A DNA stretch of 64,000 nt from Aphrocallistes beatrix (GCA_963281255.1 OY725488.1:10575524-10639523), one strand, 5' to 3'. Counted from the stretch's first letter, positions 43,812 through 56,752 are shown. The notes: generated by a model not told the origin, from the letters alone. A program made the numbers and translations.

Positions 43812-44271
43812 GTTTGTTTGAGAGTGCAGAGTGGATGAGATGAGAGAATCCGATCAAGTTGAGTTTGGCGATATAATGGAATGCATTCTGTTGTTCTCTA
43901 TCCTCCTTCAGAGGATCACATCCAGCCTGAATCAATGCTGTGAGCATGTGGTGGTTTGTGAAGATGAGAGAGAGGTGGAGTGCGTTGTGTCCGTGTCTGT
44001 TGTAGAGGTGGAGGTAGGATAGAGTGTTGAGGGAGTGTGAGGTAGAGCTGAGAGAGGGAAGGGGGAGAGAGTGTAGGATGGAGAAGAATGGCTGCATCTG
44101 TTGATGGATGATAGTGAGCATGAGAGGTGAGTTGCCCTCATGATCTCTCGTGTGGAGTGTAGCATTGAGTTGTGAGGTTTGTGACATGTCAGATAGATAG
44201 GAAGTATTTCCTGTCTTGCAGTAGTTCAAGAACTTTATATTATTTTCAGTATTCAGGTATGTCGATTTCAT
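43297..44271 (-). CDS. IkappaB-like ankyrin-repeat protein (Ank2)
   Basis: 324 residues, ATG at 44271 (MKSTYLNTENNIKF). This is the shortest N-terminus of the family: 12 residues precede the shared KFLNYCKTGNTSYLSDMSQ block. Six ankyrin repeats plus a partial one, with nine Asn between repeats 3 and 4 and the invariant end DQMRQLLIPHYGIN. Body identity with the other members is very high by eye. Tandem neighbour of Ank1 on the same strand, spacing 2.8 kb, each with its own TATA box. Likely cytosolic protein-binding scaffold; Rel-factor binding is inferred from repeat layout only. Confidence 0.82.
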
Positions 44272-44339
44272 TGTAGTAGAATTTTATTTTTTTGATCTTC
44301 AATTTTCTAAACTTGTTGCATTTGATATATTTTCTACTT

Positions 44340-44350
44340 ATTTATAAAGA
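44340..44350 (-). promoter_or_regulatory. TATA box of Ank2
   Basis: Minus-strand ctttataaataag about 70 bases from the ATG at 44271. Confidence 0.55.
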
Positions 44351-45424
44351 AGGCTTGCATCTATGTTAAACCTTTGTTTTGAGGAAATTTTAGCTGGAGT
44401 GTTCCGTATATTTCAGTGCTTTAATTTTTCAACATATAATTTTGTCACAAATAGAGCTTTACGCAGGAATTATTTTCTGAAACTACCTACGTGCTTGAAA
44501 TTGATTCGTATACTCAACCTGAAATTACCTGACTTTTTCTACTGATTCCAGTTGAATCATATTCATTAGGAAATCAATTCAAAATATCCTCCTACATACT
44601 TCATCGTACTGGACTTTGTGCAAGCATAAGCAAGCATAATTTGTGCAAGCATAATGTACTAATTATATTATACATTCTAGTTAGATTGACGTTATTCCTT
44701 GGTGGCTGTCTGGGATTATTTGAGATTATTCCCTAATAAAATTATTGAGCAGAAATCCTTCCCTCATCTTCTACATCTGATTGCTAAGCTAGTATGTCAT
44801 TACAATGAGGTTGCTCTATCCTATTATACCCTTCAGTATGTGAATCCTTCTAGAGGAAATTTTGATAAATTTACATTTATTAGACATTGTTCCTTGTATG
44901 CAAACATTGATAGAGAGGTCCGAAGGCTGTATAGAACAGGAACATAGTGTTCGCTAGCAGCGTAGTACAAGCGAGCAAGGTTTGCTTGTACGAGTACTTG
45001 CTCTATAAAGTTCTAATTTGGTTTACTCCATACTCAGTTTGAGAATTTTAAATCATGATACGCCTTTACTCACACTGGACTGGAGGTATAGTTTAATCTT
45101 GTATGTGGGAGGTTTTTATGTTTAATTTTTCTGAGATAAGATGAAGTGTTTATAGACAAGTAATTCCAGTGATAGAAAATTTAATTAGCAACCAATTTTA
45201 GCTTGATCTCTTTTGTGTATAGATTGGCATAATTGCAAACAGTCCCGATTTCTTCGCTCCTCTATTGAGTTAATTTTCACGCCCCATTTAAATGAACTTT
45301 TCATCATGTACCGTTTTTTTTGTTTGGCAAGTATGATACGCGTACTTCCTCATTGCTTTCCACCATGTCCCGCAAATTCAACCCTATCCTGGTTTTATCA
45401 TGGCTCAAGTTTACATGTATACAA

Positions 45425-45570
45425 TACCGGCGCTCTGGTACGGTTTTAACCAGATCACTTTTCAAAAGTGACTCCAGGTTGGTCCTGTTAAACAGGGCAA
45501 CTTTGAAAAGTAGTCTAATTGGTTCGTTAAATATCAGACCACTTCTTAAATCGTGGCGCCGGCACTTGTA
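45425..45570. mobile_element. Possible small element with ccggcgc ends
   Basis: The ends accggcgct and ggcgccggc are inverted. The interior shares ttggtcctgttaaac-type segments with 55246-55380 in the opposite sense. Class unknown. Confidence 0.35.
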
Positions 45571-45859
45571 TAAATCTGTCGTTCACTATGTCTAGTGTTT
45601 ATTTCATGTGCAATGATCCCTTAGAAATATCGCTAAATTGACAGATTTATCAACTGTGCAATCAATAAAGTTCTCAGTTGCTTCTAATTTCATCTTCTAA
45701 TAATTTAGGACTCTGATTTACTTCCAAATAATATGCCAACAAGCTGAGCTAGCTACTAGTTACTATCTCTCAGCACATAAATACATATGTTTGTAGAGAA
45801 TGTTTTTTTATTACTGTTTTAATGGTGTAATTTAACTGGATAAGACCTTGCATACATCC

Positions 45860-46198
45860 CAGAGTTGCACGCGGGCCGAAATTTGTAACCGCAGTCCGGC
45901 CCGCAAGAAGTCCGCATTAATATTTTTGGCCCGCTTTGTAAGTTACTGACTATAGAGAGACACTTAAGGAATCCTTTTATGGGAGTGAGTTTCTGCAAAC
46001 ACAAATAAGTGGAAACTATCAAAATTCAATTTACGTAAGTATACCTTATTAATTGGTACCTCGTGACAATTAAAAACATCGTCTCGGTTGTCATTGCGGG
46101 GAGTCCTACCAAGATTTCCGGCCGCGGAGCCCGCAACCTATTATATTCGGCCCGCGGGCTGATAAGAATAGTCGGCCCGCAGCCCGCGTGCAACTCTG
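45860..46198. mobile_element. hAT-type MITE
   Basis: Inverted ends cagagttgcacgcgggc and gcccgcgtgcaactctg, with GC-rich subterminal ggcccgc repeats. Flanking octamers atacatcc and attcatac match at 6 of 8 positions, consistent with a decayed 8-bp duplication. Confidence 0.65.
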
Positions 46199-46937
46199 AT
46201 TCATACCGTACATACATTCATACATACACATACGGATGCGGTCAAATTCGTGCATTAAAGGTTTCTTCCTATCGAAACTGCTTTAATACTACAAGGGAAC
46301 TATCCTGATTTATTAGTTCTAACTGTGGTCTCGTTAATTAAGCCAAATTTATACATCACATTGATTAAACGATGATTGTATTAATTGTTTATTCAGTAAT
46401 TCTGAATCAAATGATATCGTTTGACAATATATACGATGAGCAAAGCTCATTGGTAATACGTAGCATGATATCAAATCAGTTAAATCATGCAACAGTAGAA
46501 TGATGTACGTAGTATACATAATGAAAGTGTATGCGAAAGCATAATTACTATGTACGTACAGTACTTCTACTTCTTAGTTATAAATTCCACTATACTATTT
46601 GTAGATGAGAGGTAGAGTTTTTATTAATGTGCAGTATAATGTGGAAAAATATCCGAATGAGACTGCGATTCAACTTCTCTAAAGCTAAAAACACAGCCGT
46701 TTGAATCATAAACTGACTTCTGAATATTTTATTTACATATTAACACAAATTCACTATTAACGATATAGAATTGGTCATTATTTAAGTTGGCTAATTCATG
46801 AATTATCAATGAATTACCCAAAAATTTGAAACTGAAATAATGAAAAAAACATTTGATATTTCGCTTAGGAACTCTGAGCAATGTTAGAGGTATATAACAT
46901 GACCAACCTTTTAACCACTTTTGGGCATAGTATGTGT

Positions 46938-46984
46938 GTTGCAGGCGAAACGCGTTTCGCGTTGAAACGCATTTCGCCTGCAAC
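46938..46984. repeat. 21-bp-arm GC-rich hairpin
   Basis: gttgcaggcgaaacgcgtttc pairs with its complement at 20 of 21 positions around a 5-base loop. No other copy was noticed in the window. Confidence 0.8.
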
Positions 46985-47158
46985 ATGTGCACTAATGTTT
47001 GAGATTTTGAATAATTCATAATTCTTCATCATCTTTCAATGAATTAGTCAACTTAGGTCATTATACGTAATATGTTGATTCTTAAGAAGTCAGTGACGTA
47101 GCCAGGGCTCAATTTGTGGTCCACTGATGGTTCTCTGCCACAATGAGATAGTGGATAT

Positions 47159-47931
47159 CTTATATATTGAAACACTAGGATTTTTTGTTGTTGTTTGTTT
47201 GTCCAAATTGATTGAAGAATTGGCAAGTCGTAGAGATATGAAAATTGGCATGTAGGTGTCAAATGATATGATTACGATTAAGTTCTAAGATCTAAGCGCA
47301 AATTTTCGCACCTCTGCAAAAAAAAGGAAAACAATTTTTCGCATATTTTCTATACAAAATAAATTACTATACTATCACGATAGAAATCATTGTACGACAC
47401 TACAATAGATCGTCATTGTTAGTAATACAAAGCCACAACTTATGTTTGATATCTTAAATGTATTATAGTGTATGGCTATAAAAAAGATTATGTGTATATT
47501 TTCACACCTTTATATACATATTTTCGCACCATTTGACAAATTTTGAAAAATATGCTAGAGACTAGCTTCCAACGGGTGACATGGGGTTTTCAGTGGTGTA
47601 GATTTCGAATATTATATTTTCAGTTCAATATGATAAATATTTTAGTTTTGTTTACATTAGATACATAAAGTAAACAAATTACAAAAATAGGCTAGAGGCT
47701 GGCCTCTAACGGTTGACATGAGGTTTTCAGGGGTGTAGATTTAAAATATTATATTTTCGGATCCATATGATAAATTATTCGTTAACCTTTGTTTACAATA
47801 TTTATATAAGGAAAAATTCTCAAAAAATTCCCAAAATAGGTCAGATTGAGTAACTCCAGGCGTCCGCTGAGCGACTCTGCGGACACACAGTGTCCGAAAG
47901 CCGCGCAGCGCAATCAAGCGAAGCGCGCCTG
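47159..47931 (+). mobile_element. Helitron-like element with paralogous empty site
   Basis: Starts tcttatatattgaaacacta after A and ends in the hairpin tail (ggacaca-cag-tgtccg then gcgcagcgcaatcaagcgaagcgcgcctg) before T. The Ank1-side duplicate near 42713 lacks it with no duplication of target bases, which is the Helitron pattern. No open frame. Confidence 0.65.
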
Positions 47932-48508
47932 TATATTTAAATGTACCAATCGTTGCACAAGCCTCTCAATTCTCCAAATCTCGGAGTATCACACATTGAA
48001 CAAAATGTGAAGATCTAATTCCAGAATCCTTCAATTCTAATGATTTAATCCGCAATATGTTTTCGTGCTCACTTTTGTAATGGTTACGCCTCCTAAGGAT
48101 AATTCTACGTACCATTGCAGATGGTGTATCATACATACCTCTACGAAACACCTTGACTACGCCTCTGTATGAACTCCTTCAAAGGAGTATCTCTGTAAAT
48201 CATGCAGCACTGGAACCAACATATAGATAGATGGTAATTTAAAAAACCGAAGACTTCCATTCTAATGAAACGTTATGATAAATAGGAGAAAATTTAAACT
48301 GTAAAAAGAACAAAAAATATAATTGTAAAATTATTGCATTCAGAATAGTAGAGGAATAGTGGATATATTATAGAAAGAATCAAACATACTTATGTAGTAA
48401 ATATTAAAACACAAAATAAATAATAGATATAAAATATAAGCAATTTTTTAAAATAAAAAGGACTGGACAATTGAGGCATGAAATCTCAACTATCTTGTAA
48501 GAATCTGT
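47932..48508. other. 3' flank of Ank3
   Basis: To about 48240 it matches 42715-43015. Reading frames are not conserved between the two copies, so no exon is called. Confidence 0.45.
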
Positions 48509-49513
48509 TCAGTTGATTCCGTAGTGAGGTATGAGCAGTTGTCTCATCTGATCAGAGACACAGTAGTCCAGTGGCAACTCCTCCTCTCCATTCCACACAT
48601 CCACACAGCTCCCGTGAAGAAGCAGACACTGCACACACTCCAATCTGTCCAATGCTACCGCTGTGTGGAGTGCGGTGTCTCCGTGTCCGTTTGAAAGCTC
48701 CACAAAGTCGGATCGATCTGAGAATGGCACTTGAAGCAAGATATATTCCACTAGCATTCCATTGTCAGTAGCTGCTGCTAGATGGAGTGCACTGGAGCTG
48801 CTCTTGCCTGTCAAAACTCTCACAACATCTCCGCTCATCTCTCTATCTTCCATCGTCTCTGTCTCACCGGGATTCATCAGCTCTCTCACCAGATTGAGCT
48901 GCTGGTGAGTTTCAATAGCTCTGTGCAGAGGAGTCATGCCCTCACTGTCTCTTGCAGTGAGAAGTGTTCTCTCAATCTCTCTCACTATCTTGTTGTTGTT
49001 GTTGTGTTTGTTTAGGAGTGCTGAGTGGATGAGATGAGAGAATCCGATCAAGTTGAGTTTGGCGATATAGTGGAATGCATTCTGTTGTTCTCTATCCTCC
49101 TTCAGAGGGTCACATCCAGCCTGAACCAAGGCTGTGAGCATGTGGTGGTTTGTGAAGATGAGAGAGAGGTGGAGTGCGTTGTGTCCGTGTCTGTTGTAGA
49201 GGTGGAGGTAGGATAGAGTGTTGAGGGAGTGTGAGGTAGAGCTGAGAGAGGGAAGAGAGAGAGAGTGTAGGATGGAGAAGAATGGCTGCATCTGTTGATG
49301 GATGATAGTGAGCATGAGAGGTGTGTTCCCCTCATGATCTCTCGTGTGGAGTGTAGCATTGAGTTGTGAAGTTTGTGTCACCTCAGATAGATAGGAAGTA
49401 TTCCCTGTCTTGCAGTAGTTTATGAACTTTTTACTATCGTCTTTATTAGCGATGCAGATGCTGAATTCTGGCCTTGTTTTTTCAGCATTATCATTATTGT
49501 ATTTTGTAGTCAT
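48509..49513 (-). CDS. IkappaB-like ankyrin-repeat protein (Ank3)
   Basis: 334 residues, ATG at 49513. The 28-residue N-terminus (MTTKYNNDNAEKTRPEF…) is unlike any other member, then KKFINYCKTGNTSYLSEVTQ joins the shared body. Ankyrin repeats at about 59-95, 108-140, 142-175, 189-215, 239-270 and 277-309. Only four Asn follow KH171-equivalent. Small body differences include GMTPLHRAIE, REMSGDVV and AVALDRLECV. No disruption. Upstream TATA at 49563-49571. Confidence 0.82.
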   Translation of the reverse strand: MTTKYNNDNAEKTRPEFSICIANKDDSKKFINYCKTGNTSYLSEVTQTSQLNATLHTRDHEGNTPLMLTIIHQQMQPFFSILHSLSLPSLSSTSHSLNTLSYLHLYNRHGHNALHLSLIFTNHHMLTALVQAGCDPLKEDREQQNAFHYIAKLNLIGFSHLIHSALLNKHNNNNKIVREIERTLLTARDSEGMTPLHRAIETHQQLNLVRELMNPGETETMEDREMSGDVVRVLTGKSSSSALHLAAATDNGMLVEYILLQVPFSDRSDFVELSNGHGDTALHTAVALDRLECVQCLLLHGSCVDVWNGEEELPLDYCVSDQMRQLLIPHYGIN

Positions 49514-49562
49514 TTCTTTACTAGTAATCGTTTATTTTTGTCATTTTCAGATAAATATTTCG

Positions 49563-49571
49563 TTTATATAC
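49563..49571 (-). promoter_or_regulatory. TATA box of Ank3
   Basis: Minus-strand gtatataaacg about 52 bases from the ATG at 49513. Confidence 0.5.
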
Positions 49572-50548
49572 AATATTTTGATCCAAACACTTAGTATAAC
49601 TATTCAAATCTTATTTAAAATCTCGCTGTTAGTGGTAGTTTTCGGAACTTTTGATGTTAATCACCGAAGTTTTATGTTTTGTGCGAAAGTTTTTTGAATT
49701 GCATAGTCTTCCATATTCATCAAGTAATTTTGCTTATTCATTATGAATTTTCAAAAATTTAATTATTTGAACAATTATTCCATACTAATTGCAACATAAA
49801 AACTTCTTAAAAATTATGCCCCAATACATTCTGGTATACGTATCTGTACTTATCATTTTATAACGAAAAAATTTCTTCTAGCGAGTCCCCGGAGTGACCG
49901 AGCCATGAAACATATTTCTGATTTGAGAATACAGCGCCTAACTGGGGATCTGGACAGGAGTGGCTACAGCCTCCCCATTGGGGATTGCTAGCGCCCTATC
50001 GGGGAAAATTTAATAATCTGTTGAAGAAAAAAAGAAAAAGAATTAGAAAATATGCTCTAATTTAGCCTTCCCTATCAGAGACCTTAACTCGGGTCGGGGA
50101 ATTCTTGGCGTCACCCTTGGATCTCAAGGTTACTGTACACCCCCCAGTGGGATCCATGGACTTAGCCCCTGGAAGTTAATAGTATTTGTTCTATAATATG
50201 CCCAGATTCCTCAAATTCAAACAAAATAAATACAATATTGTTTAAATATTGAGTTAATTAAATCCTAATACTAGTAGAAGTACGAAATATTAGAAACTAT
50301 AGAAAAATTAGCCAGGAGACTATTGCTCCCTTTGTCTCACTGTAGCAACGTTCCTGCTTGCAATTTATTCAGTAAATTTACGTAGACAGAAAAGAAAAAC
50401 CTTAGTGATTTAATATATACAATGCTAACGTTGTCATTAAATTGCGCGCCTGAGCTACTTGACCACAAAATTAGGAACTTCAAAATAATAAATTCAAATG
50501 AGATCAACATGCCAGAATGCCTAAACAAAGACAAAATGCTACTATAGG

Positions 50549-50843
50549 CAGTAGCGGATTTAGGAGTGTGCGGAGTGTGCGGAGTGTGCGGCCGCACAGG
50601 GCCCCCACATTTTTGGGGCCCCCACAAATTGACATTAATTATTTGTACTTGTTTTTCCAATGAAATACTCTCACTAATATGAATATTGTATGCGGCAAAT
50701 CTCATTTTTCATTTTCATTTCAAAATTTTAATAAAATTATAATAATAATTATAATAATTTTTTTTTAAATTTAAAAATTTTAGATGCCAGGGACCCCACA
50801 ATCGCACTCGCACAGGGCCCCCACATTCCTAAATCCGGCACTG
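50549..50843. mobile_element. hAT MITE with exact 8-bp target duplication
   Basis: The ends cagtagcggatttagga and tcctaaatccggcactg are inverted; ACTATAGG at 50541-50548 and 50844-50851 is a perfect 8-bp duplication. Internal gggcccccacat occurs twice. Confidence 0.9.
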
Positions 50844-51736
50844 ACTATAGGCACTCTTTCACTGATTTTCAGTCACACTTTGTTATGTGTTAATAGAGCA
50901 GGATTTGGTGATATTCTTTGCTTATAATTAAATATCCATATTATGCCGTTCTTAATGCAATCATACCAAATTTGATAGAAATTGGTCGTCCGATCTCAAT
51001 GGAGTTTCTCATTAACAATTTGGACTACATGCGTATTAACAGTATTCTGATTAGTGAGTAATTATAAGCTTCTCTGTTTCATTTCCTAAGAATTAATTGT
51101 AATCCACAAAAATATATTTCTAGGATGTCTAACTCTCTTATTATTTTAATTAATTTGAATTTAGAAAACTTTATCTTGTTTCCAGTTAATAAATAATTAT
51201 ATTACAATTATCTTACTCTCTAGATTACTCTTAAATATGTTAATTAAATGTTATTGACTACAGAATTTTACTAATTAAGAGAATTCTTTATAGGACATAG
51301 ATATTGACTAATAATATTTCTAACTAATCTATAGAATGGAATAAACCATACGAAAATTCTAGGGATATCAAATAAGATTAGCAATTTTTTAAACATATAC
51401 GTAGGATAGCTATAGAGAATTCAAGATTTTAATTATGATTCCATCATGATCAATTTAAAGCTCCCTCAAATTTACTCTTGTTGAAATACGTAAATAGAAT
51501 GAATATAGCTCGTAATGAATATTCCATTTTGATAAGATATAATATAAACATCATAGCTCCTACATAGTTCTAAATATATATGGCCTATACAGCTGTAAAC
51601 ATTGCTTACATATACAACTCTGCATATAGTTGAAGACTTTTTTTCTACATCTTTTTTTTTGACGCAAGGTTTCTATAAACATTGTTTTATTAGTAGTATG
51701 CACTCCATTACAAAAGAGTCGTTCTCTGCAGCCTAG

Positions 51737-51926
51737 CAGTGCTCGACAAACCTGATGGTTTGGTCCAAATTCCTGAGCGTGGTGGTTAACTACGCCACCA
51801 AATTCAAAGTAAAGTTTTGGTCTATTTATACCGTGTATTTAGAATTTGGTGGCTAATTAAGCCACCAGGAAAAGAAGTATGGTGGTTAAGACATCCACCG
51901 CTAAATTTTGATTTTGTCAAGCACTG
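51737..51926. mobile_element. hAT MITE, cagtgctcgacaaa ends
   Basis: cagtgctcgacaaa and tttgtcaagcactg are inverted with one mismatch; flanks cagcctag and caacctag match at 7 of 8. Internal tggtggttaa repeats. Confidence 0.85.
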
Positions 51927-53177
51927 CAACCTAGGCTATGAAATCAACTGAACAAAAAATGACTTCGACTCTAGTTTAGAATTTCTTGGCTGTTTTACGT
52001 ATGTCATCATTCATTATATTGCAAGATATAGAATTAAGAATGGTATATTGAATCACTATTACAATTCCGTGCAACATCTAATCATTGCTATATATTGATG
52101 ATATAACACCTCAGATAGTCTACCTCACAATGGAGTCTGCAAACTTGTCTGTAAGCCTTCCTGGCTTATGTATACACATGCTCTACGCTAAATACTCATG
52201 CTCTACGCTAAATCGGTTTGCAACTATGGAATCTACCACCCTTCTAGTTTAGAAATGAACTCAATTCATTACGCAAAATATTTTTAAAACAAATTTTTGA
52301 AATATTATCGACCCGGGACTCCAATACTGTGATCTCAAAAATGTCAAGTCGATAATAACTTTTTTATTCTGATTAAATATATTTATATTTTCCTATTGTC
52401 AGTTATTAATTCAAAATACTAAAATATGATTATTTCTTTTGGTTTATAGACCTGTCATATAATGTACCTAGCATTCGACGTTTTTTTCTTTTGATTTTTC
52501 TCTTTTTTCTGAACACATATAAACATTTATAATCCATCTTAGGAAATACAAGCAATTGGATTGCAAAACAATTAAATAGTCCTAAATTTCGGATGCTAGA
52601 TCCACTTGTGTAAGCATAATACTTCAGCAAAATTTGTTGCAGAACTTTAGGATCACCCTGTCTATTTTTTTAATGATGAGTGGAGGAAAATTTAGTTTAG
52701 TAGAGTAAAGTACTGGATTATCTGTAAATTTAGATCAATTACATTAAAATTTTTCTTAGGTTAAAATTGCCAATTTGCCCAAATGCTAAATTTTAATTAT
52801 TTTATCCATTTGAATTGAACAAGTATTGTTCAATACCACAAAATATTGTAGAACTTTCCATTGCTTCACCCAAAAAAATTCCAATTCATACTCAACAAGT
52901 TAGTTCCCATTGCGACATCCCTTATATTTTATGTGTCCATAAATGCAAGGGTTCATACGGAACGGAATGTACTGTGTATAATTATCTTTCACATGCTCCA
53001 CGTGACTCGTAACTGATTGACTCATGAAGCAATAATATAGATATAAATAAAGATATCAATTCATGTATTATTGTCTCCTTCTACCGTAATCCACCAATGG
53101 GCATTGCAGTATACGGTGTTATTTACAGCAATGCACAAACAGACTTGTTTGTTGCATTAGTTTATAGACCTAGCAAT

Positions 53178-53403
53178 CAGGGTTGCCGTGTGGGAATGGA
53201 ATTTCAATTCCCATCCCCACAGAATCCTACAGATTCCCACAGGAAACCCCCCAGAATCCCACAGGAATTCCCACAGAATCCCACAGAATCCTACACATCC
53301 TCACATGTGGGAATTCCTAGGCTTAAAGTCTTTCCCATTCCCATCTCATATGGGCAACTTCATATGTGAATTCCCACAGATTCCTACTTCCACGGCAACC
53401 CTA
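53178..53403. mobile_element. MITE with gggttgccgtg ends and ttcccaca repeats
   Basis: cagggttgccgtg on the left, cacggcaaccc on the right. The interior is short repeats of attcccacagaatccc type. A relative is at 58613-58810. Confidence 0.7.
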
Positions 53404-54457
53404 CCTATGATCCATGGTTCATTTGGATCATACTATTTTCATCCCACGGACTCGGCACCCACTAATTTGAAAGATTATGATATAATAGTTTACGTTAGTG
53501 AGTGAACTATAGAAGGATATTAGTGGACACTTGAAAGGTGATAGTGCAGTCCTAGCAAACTAATAACTAGGGGTGTGAATCCTCCTGTGTGAAAGGATTC
53601 TTCTGAGAAACTGCTCTTTTTCACCCTATTTATGGGAGATTCGGATCGTAGTTCGAATCGGGTTCAATATCAGAATCCAACCCGACCCAAATCCGAATAT
53701 ATTTTATGAAGTTTTGCTAAATTTCACTGTAAACCCAACTTCAACCGAACCCGATTCCAACCCTGATTAGGTTAATATTGCCACATTATTATAGTTAATA
53801 AGATCATTCTTGAATTATGCCTAACTGAAATTCAAAACTAATAGCTTCAAAATGTTCTGAATAAAATCAGCATAGGATTGCCCACAGAAAAAAGAGACAT
53901 ATTCTCTACTCTAAGGGATTTAATCCTTTCTAGAACCAAAATTATAAACTGAATTTCAACTCTTATTGTCTTGGTTACCTACACTGCTGTGTATTAAGTA
54001 GGAGATACCTACCTTTAAGTTAAAGACTAAATTTCTATGTTAAATCGCTGTCGGTGCAAACTTACATACCAAAATTGATTGAAATCGTCGGTTAAATTTT
54101 GAAGTTGCTTTTCTTATTAAAAGAATTGACTATATCATTTGCATTTGCAACTGCAAGTATTCAACTTTAACTGTATTTCATCACTAATGAACAAACTTAG
54201 GTTAATCATATCTAGGATAATATCTAATGCAGTCATCAGTGTAATTAGTTAAACTTTGATTTAATAAACTTTTCCTAACTTTACCTTGCTTTACAGCGAG
54301 CAAATTATCTTATTAAAATTGATGGTATAGATTATCCTTATCCTAAGTACTGATAAACCAAGTAATATTTCTTACTAATTCTTTGCATAACATTTAATAG
54401 CTAGAAATTAATTCTTTTGATATTAAATAATATCACTCTTAAGTTTCTTTGTGAATA

Positions 54458-54628
54458 CAGTGGAGTTCACTTATTATCAACTCCCTAATTAGCAATATTG
54501 TTCTATTAGCAAACAATTTTCAAATCCCAATTATAGAATTTGTATTAATTCTGTCCCCTTATTAACAACTTCGCTTATTAGTAACCATTTTATGAACCAC
54601 ACTCGAGGCTAATAAGCGAATTCTACTG
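54458..54628. mobile_element. MITE with cagtggagttc ends
   Basis: cagtggagttcacttatta and cagtagaattcgcttatta (minus) are inverted; TA duplications at 54456-54457 and 54629-54630. Confidence 0.8.
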
Positions 54629-55245
54629 TATATAGAGTAGCTACAGAGAACCATTCAAGATAAGATATTTAATTATAGACAGATCAGATTTCATTATGCT
54701 CATTTAGAAGAATTGCCTTTGGACACTATTGTTGGAATACTACGTAAATAGACTTAAGATTGTACGTATTGAGAACACTTGATGATGTAGGATACTATTG
54801 AAACACGATATTTCCTATGCATACATACGTAGTCCTGTAGATATAATTAAATACTGCTTAGATGTACAAGTTTGAGCAGCATCACTAGTTCTATTCTCAT
54901 GCAAAGGTTAGCTCTAATTTCAATTTGTGGGCATTAGTACTACACCTGCTATTTATCAATACCAAATGCCAATATTCTAGAATTTATTCTATTGCAATCT
55001 AGAGAAGGAATGGTGTCCAGGATGTGAAATTAAAAAAAGGTGGTTGTTGACTTTGCTTCGTTCGGTTTGTTAAGGAATATCCCTCCAACTCTGTATATTC
55101 ACACATCATCTCTTTTGTTTTTTGCTCATCCATGTCACCATTAAATATACTTGTATTGTAGTGCAGAATATAGATTTAATCTGGATATTCAAATCACCAT
55201 ATAATCCGAGAACATCTAACCAATGCAATATATTAATGATAGAAT

Positions 55246-55380
55246 CACCGCCGGCGACACCGTTTTAGAAGTGATCCTGTTTTAACCAAACCTACTGGAC
55301 CACTTTTGAAGAGTTCTGTGTCTGGTTTAACATGACCAAGTCGGGGTGCCAACCGGACCAGTACCGCCGGCCCGGTACAT
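55246..55380. mobile_element. Possible small element with cgccggc ends
   Basis: Starts cgccggcgacacc and ends ccgccggcccgg. The interior resembles the minus strand of 45425-45570. Class unknown. Confidence 0.35.
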
Positions 55381-55819
55381 TACCACCATGCCCTATGAGA
55401 GGGGGGCAGCAGGGCCATTTGTCCCGGGACTCCAACTCCAAGAGGACCTCCTCACCCTCCAAAGTCTCACAAAATAGACAGGGTTCATGATAAAAATTAA
55501 TAATAAATTATATTTTATAATATTTAGATTATGAGTGTTTATAGTGTTAACCCATAACAGTAACTGTATTTTCAATATTTAGTGAAAACCCAGTACGTTT
55601 TGATTATATTACACTCCATCAATGTTGCCATATCATGAACAAAGTTCATAAATTTGACTATTTTCATGAACTTTTGAGTTGTGGCATGGGCATGGCATGA
55701 ATCATGAACTTTGGCATGAACTTTGTGACTTGTGACATAAACATGGCAAGAATTTCTTACTTTTGGCACTAACATGGCATAAACTAGGCATGACATGCTA
55801 AGCAGTTCAGCTAGCAACA

Positions 55820-56745
55820 ATGCACTCCATGGACAAAGTAGTCATACACCCCAATATTTTCAATGCAAATTGTTATAACACTAATCCATTTGTGAAGAGT
55901 TAATAACATTTAATTAGTAACAAATAAAGTAAATATAGCTGAAAATTCGTTTCCTTTATATTCAAATTACTCACTTTATAAACATTAACATAATTACTCT
56001 CCTTTAACTTTGGTATTTTCGGAATTCGTAACCTTAAAGCATACACTTCCTGAACAAAAGTATTCGTACACCCCATAATTCCCCATACAAATAGTTATAA
56101 TACTGATTTATTTAGCGAGTCAAGGTATTTAATTGGTAAGAGATACGCTTTATTTAACTTCAAATTCGAATTCTCCACATTCGAATTACTCACTTTTTAA
56201 TCTTTAAACTTGTTTACACTCCCACAAGGTTAAAATTTTTCAAACTGCGCCACCTCATACCACCAATGCCATCATATACAATGGTGATCACTCGCGACAT
56301 GTGGCATAGGAAAGCAAATGCTGAAAATAGTTAATCTTGAAGAAGAGTAATTAAGTTAAAAACTTATAAAATGGGTAATTTGAATGTGGAGAATTCGAAT
56401 TTGAAGTCAAATTAAGTGTATCTCTTACCAATTAAATACCTTGACTCGCTAAATAAATCAGTATTATAACTATTTGTATGGGGAATTATGGGGTGTACGA
56501 ATACCTTTGTTCAGGCAGTGTATATCACGAGTTGTCACCATTTACGTATATGATGGCATTGGTGGTACGAGGTGAACAGTTTAAAATGTTTAATATGGGA
56601 GAGTAAACGAGTGGAAAGTTTATAAAGTGAGTAATTCGAATGTGGAGTAATCGAAGTTAAATTAAGCGTCTCTCTTACAGATTAAATGCCCTTTACTCGC
56701 TAAATAGGTTAGTATGAATACTTTAGTCCAGGCAGTGTATACTTT
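55820..56745. mobile_element. Nested foldback elements with Tc1-like ends
   Basis: acttcctgaacaaaagtatt (56047) pairs with gaatacctttgttcaggcag (56504), enclosing inverted arms that share gtacaccccataattcccca. A diverged outer pair (ggacaaagtagtcatacac at 55830; gaatactttagtccaggcag at 56718) brackets it. CACT-CCTG-CAAAAGTATTC termini resemble Tc1/mariner ends. Confidence 0.6.
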
Positions 56746-56752
56746 ATTAAAT

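Larger units (their letters stand above)
44351..47158. other. Spacer upstream of Ank2
   Basis: Second copy of the Ank1 upstream region, with insertions at 45425-45570 and 45860-46198 and a hairpin at 46938-46984. The 82-codon frame at 44699 has no counterpart in the Ank1 copy and is not called. Confidence 0.5.

Noticed and set aside
43570-43821. Long open frames antisense to the ankyrin genes, with poly-Val runs, present in every copy
   Set aside because: They are reverse readings of the conserved ankyrin coding sequence and the AAC repeat; conservation follows from the sense protein.
47150-47240. Start of a LINE or SINE at the ttgttgttgtttgtttg run
   Set aside because: The run lies just inside the 5' end of the Helitron-like element and the copies share its defined ends; no target duplication or poly-A tail.
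52430-52630. 66-codon basic minus-strand frame
   Set aside because: A-rich low-complexity start, no homologous copy, no promoter or domain evidence.
53097-53505. Pro/His/Ser-rich frames near 53.1-53.5 kb and 58.5-58.8 kb
   Set aside because: They are readings of ttcccacagaatcc repeats within the MITE family.
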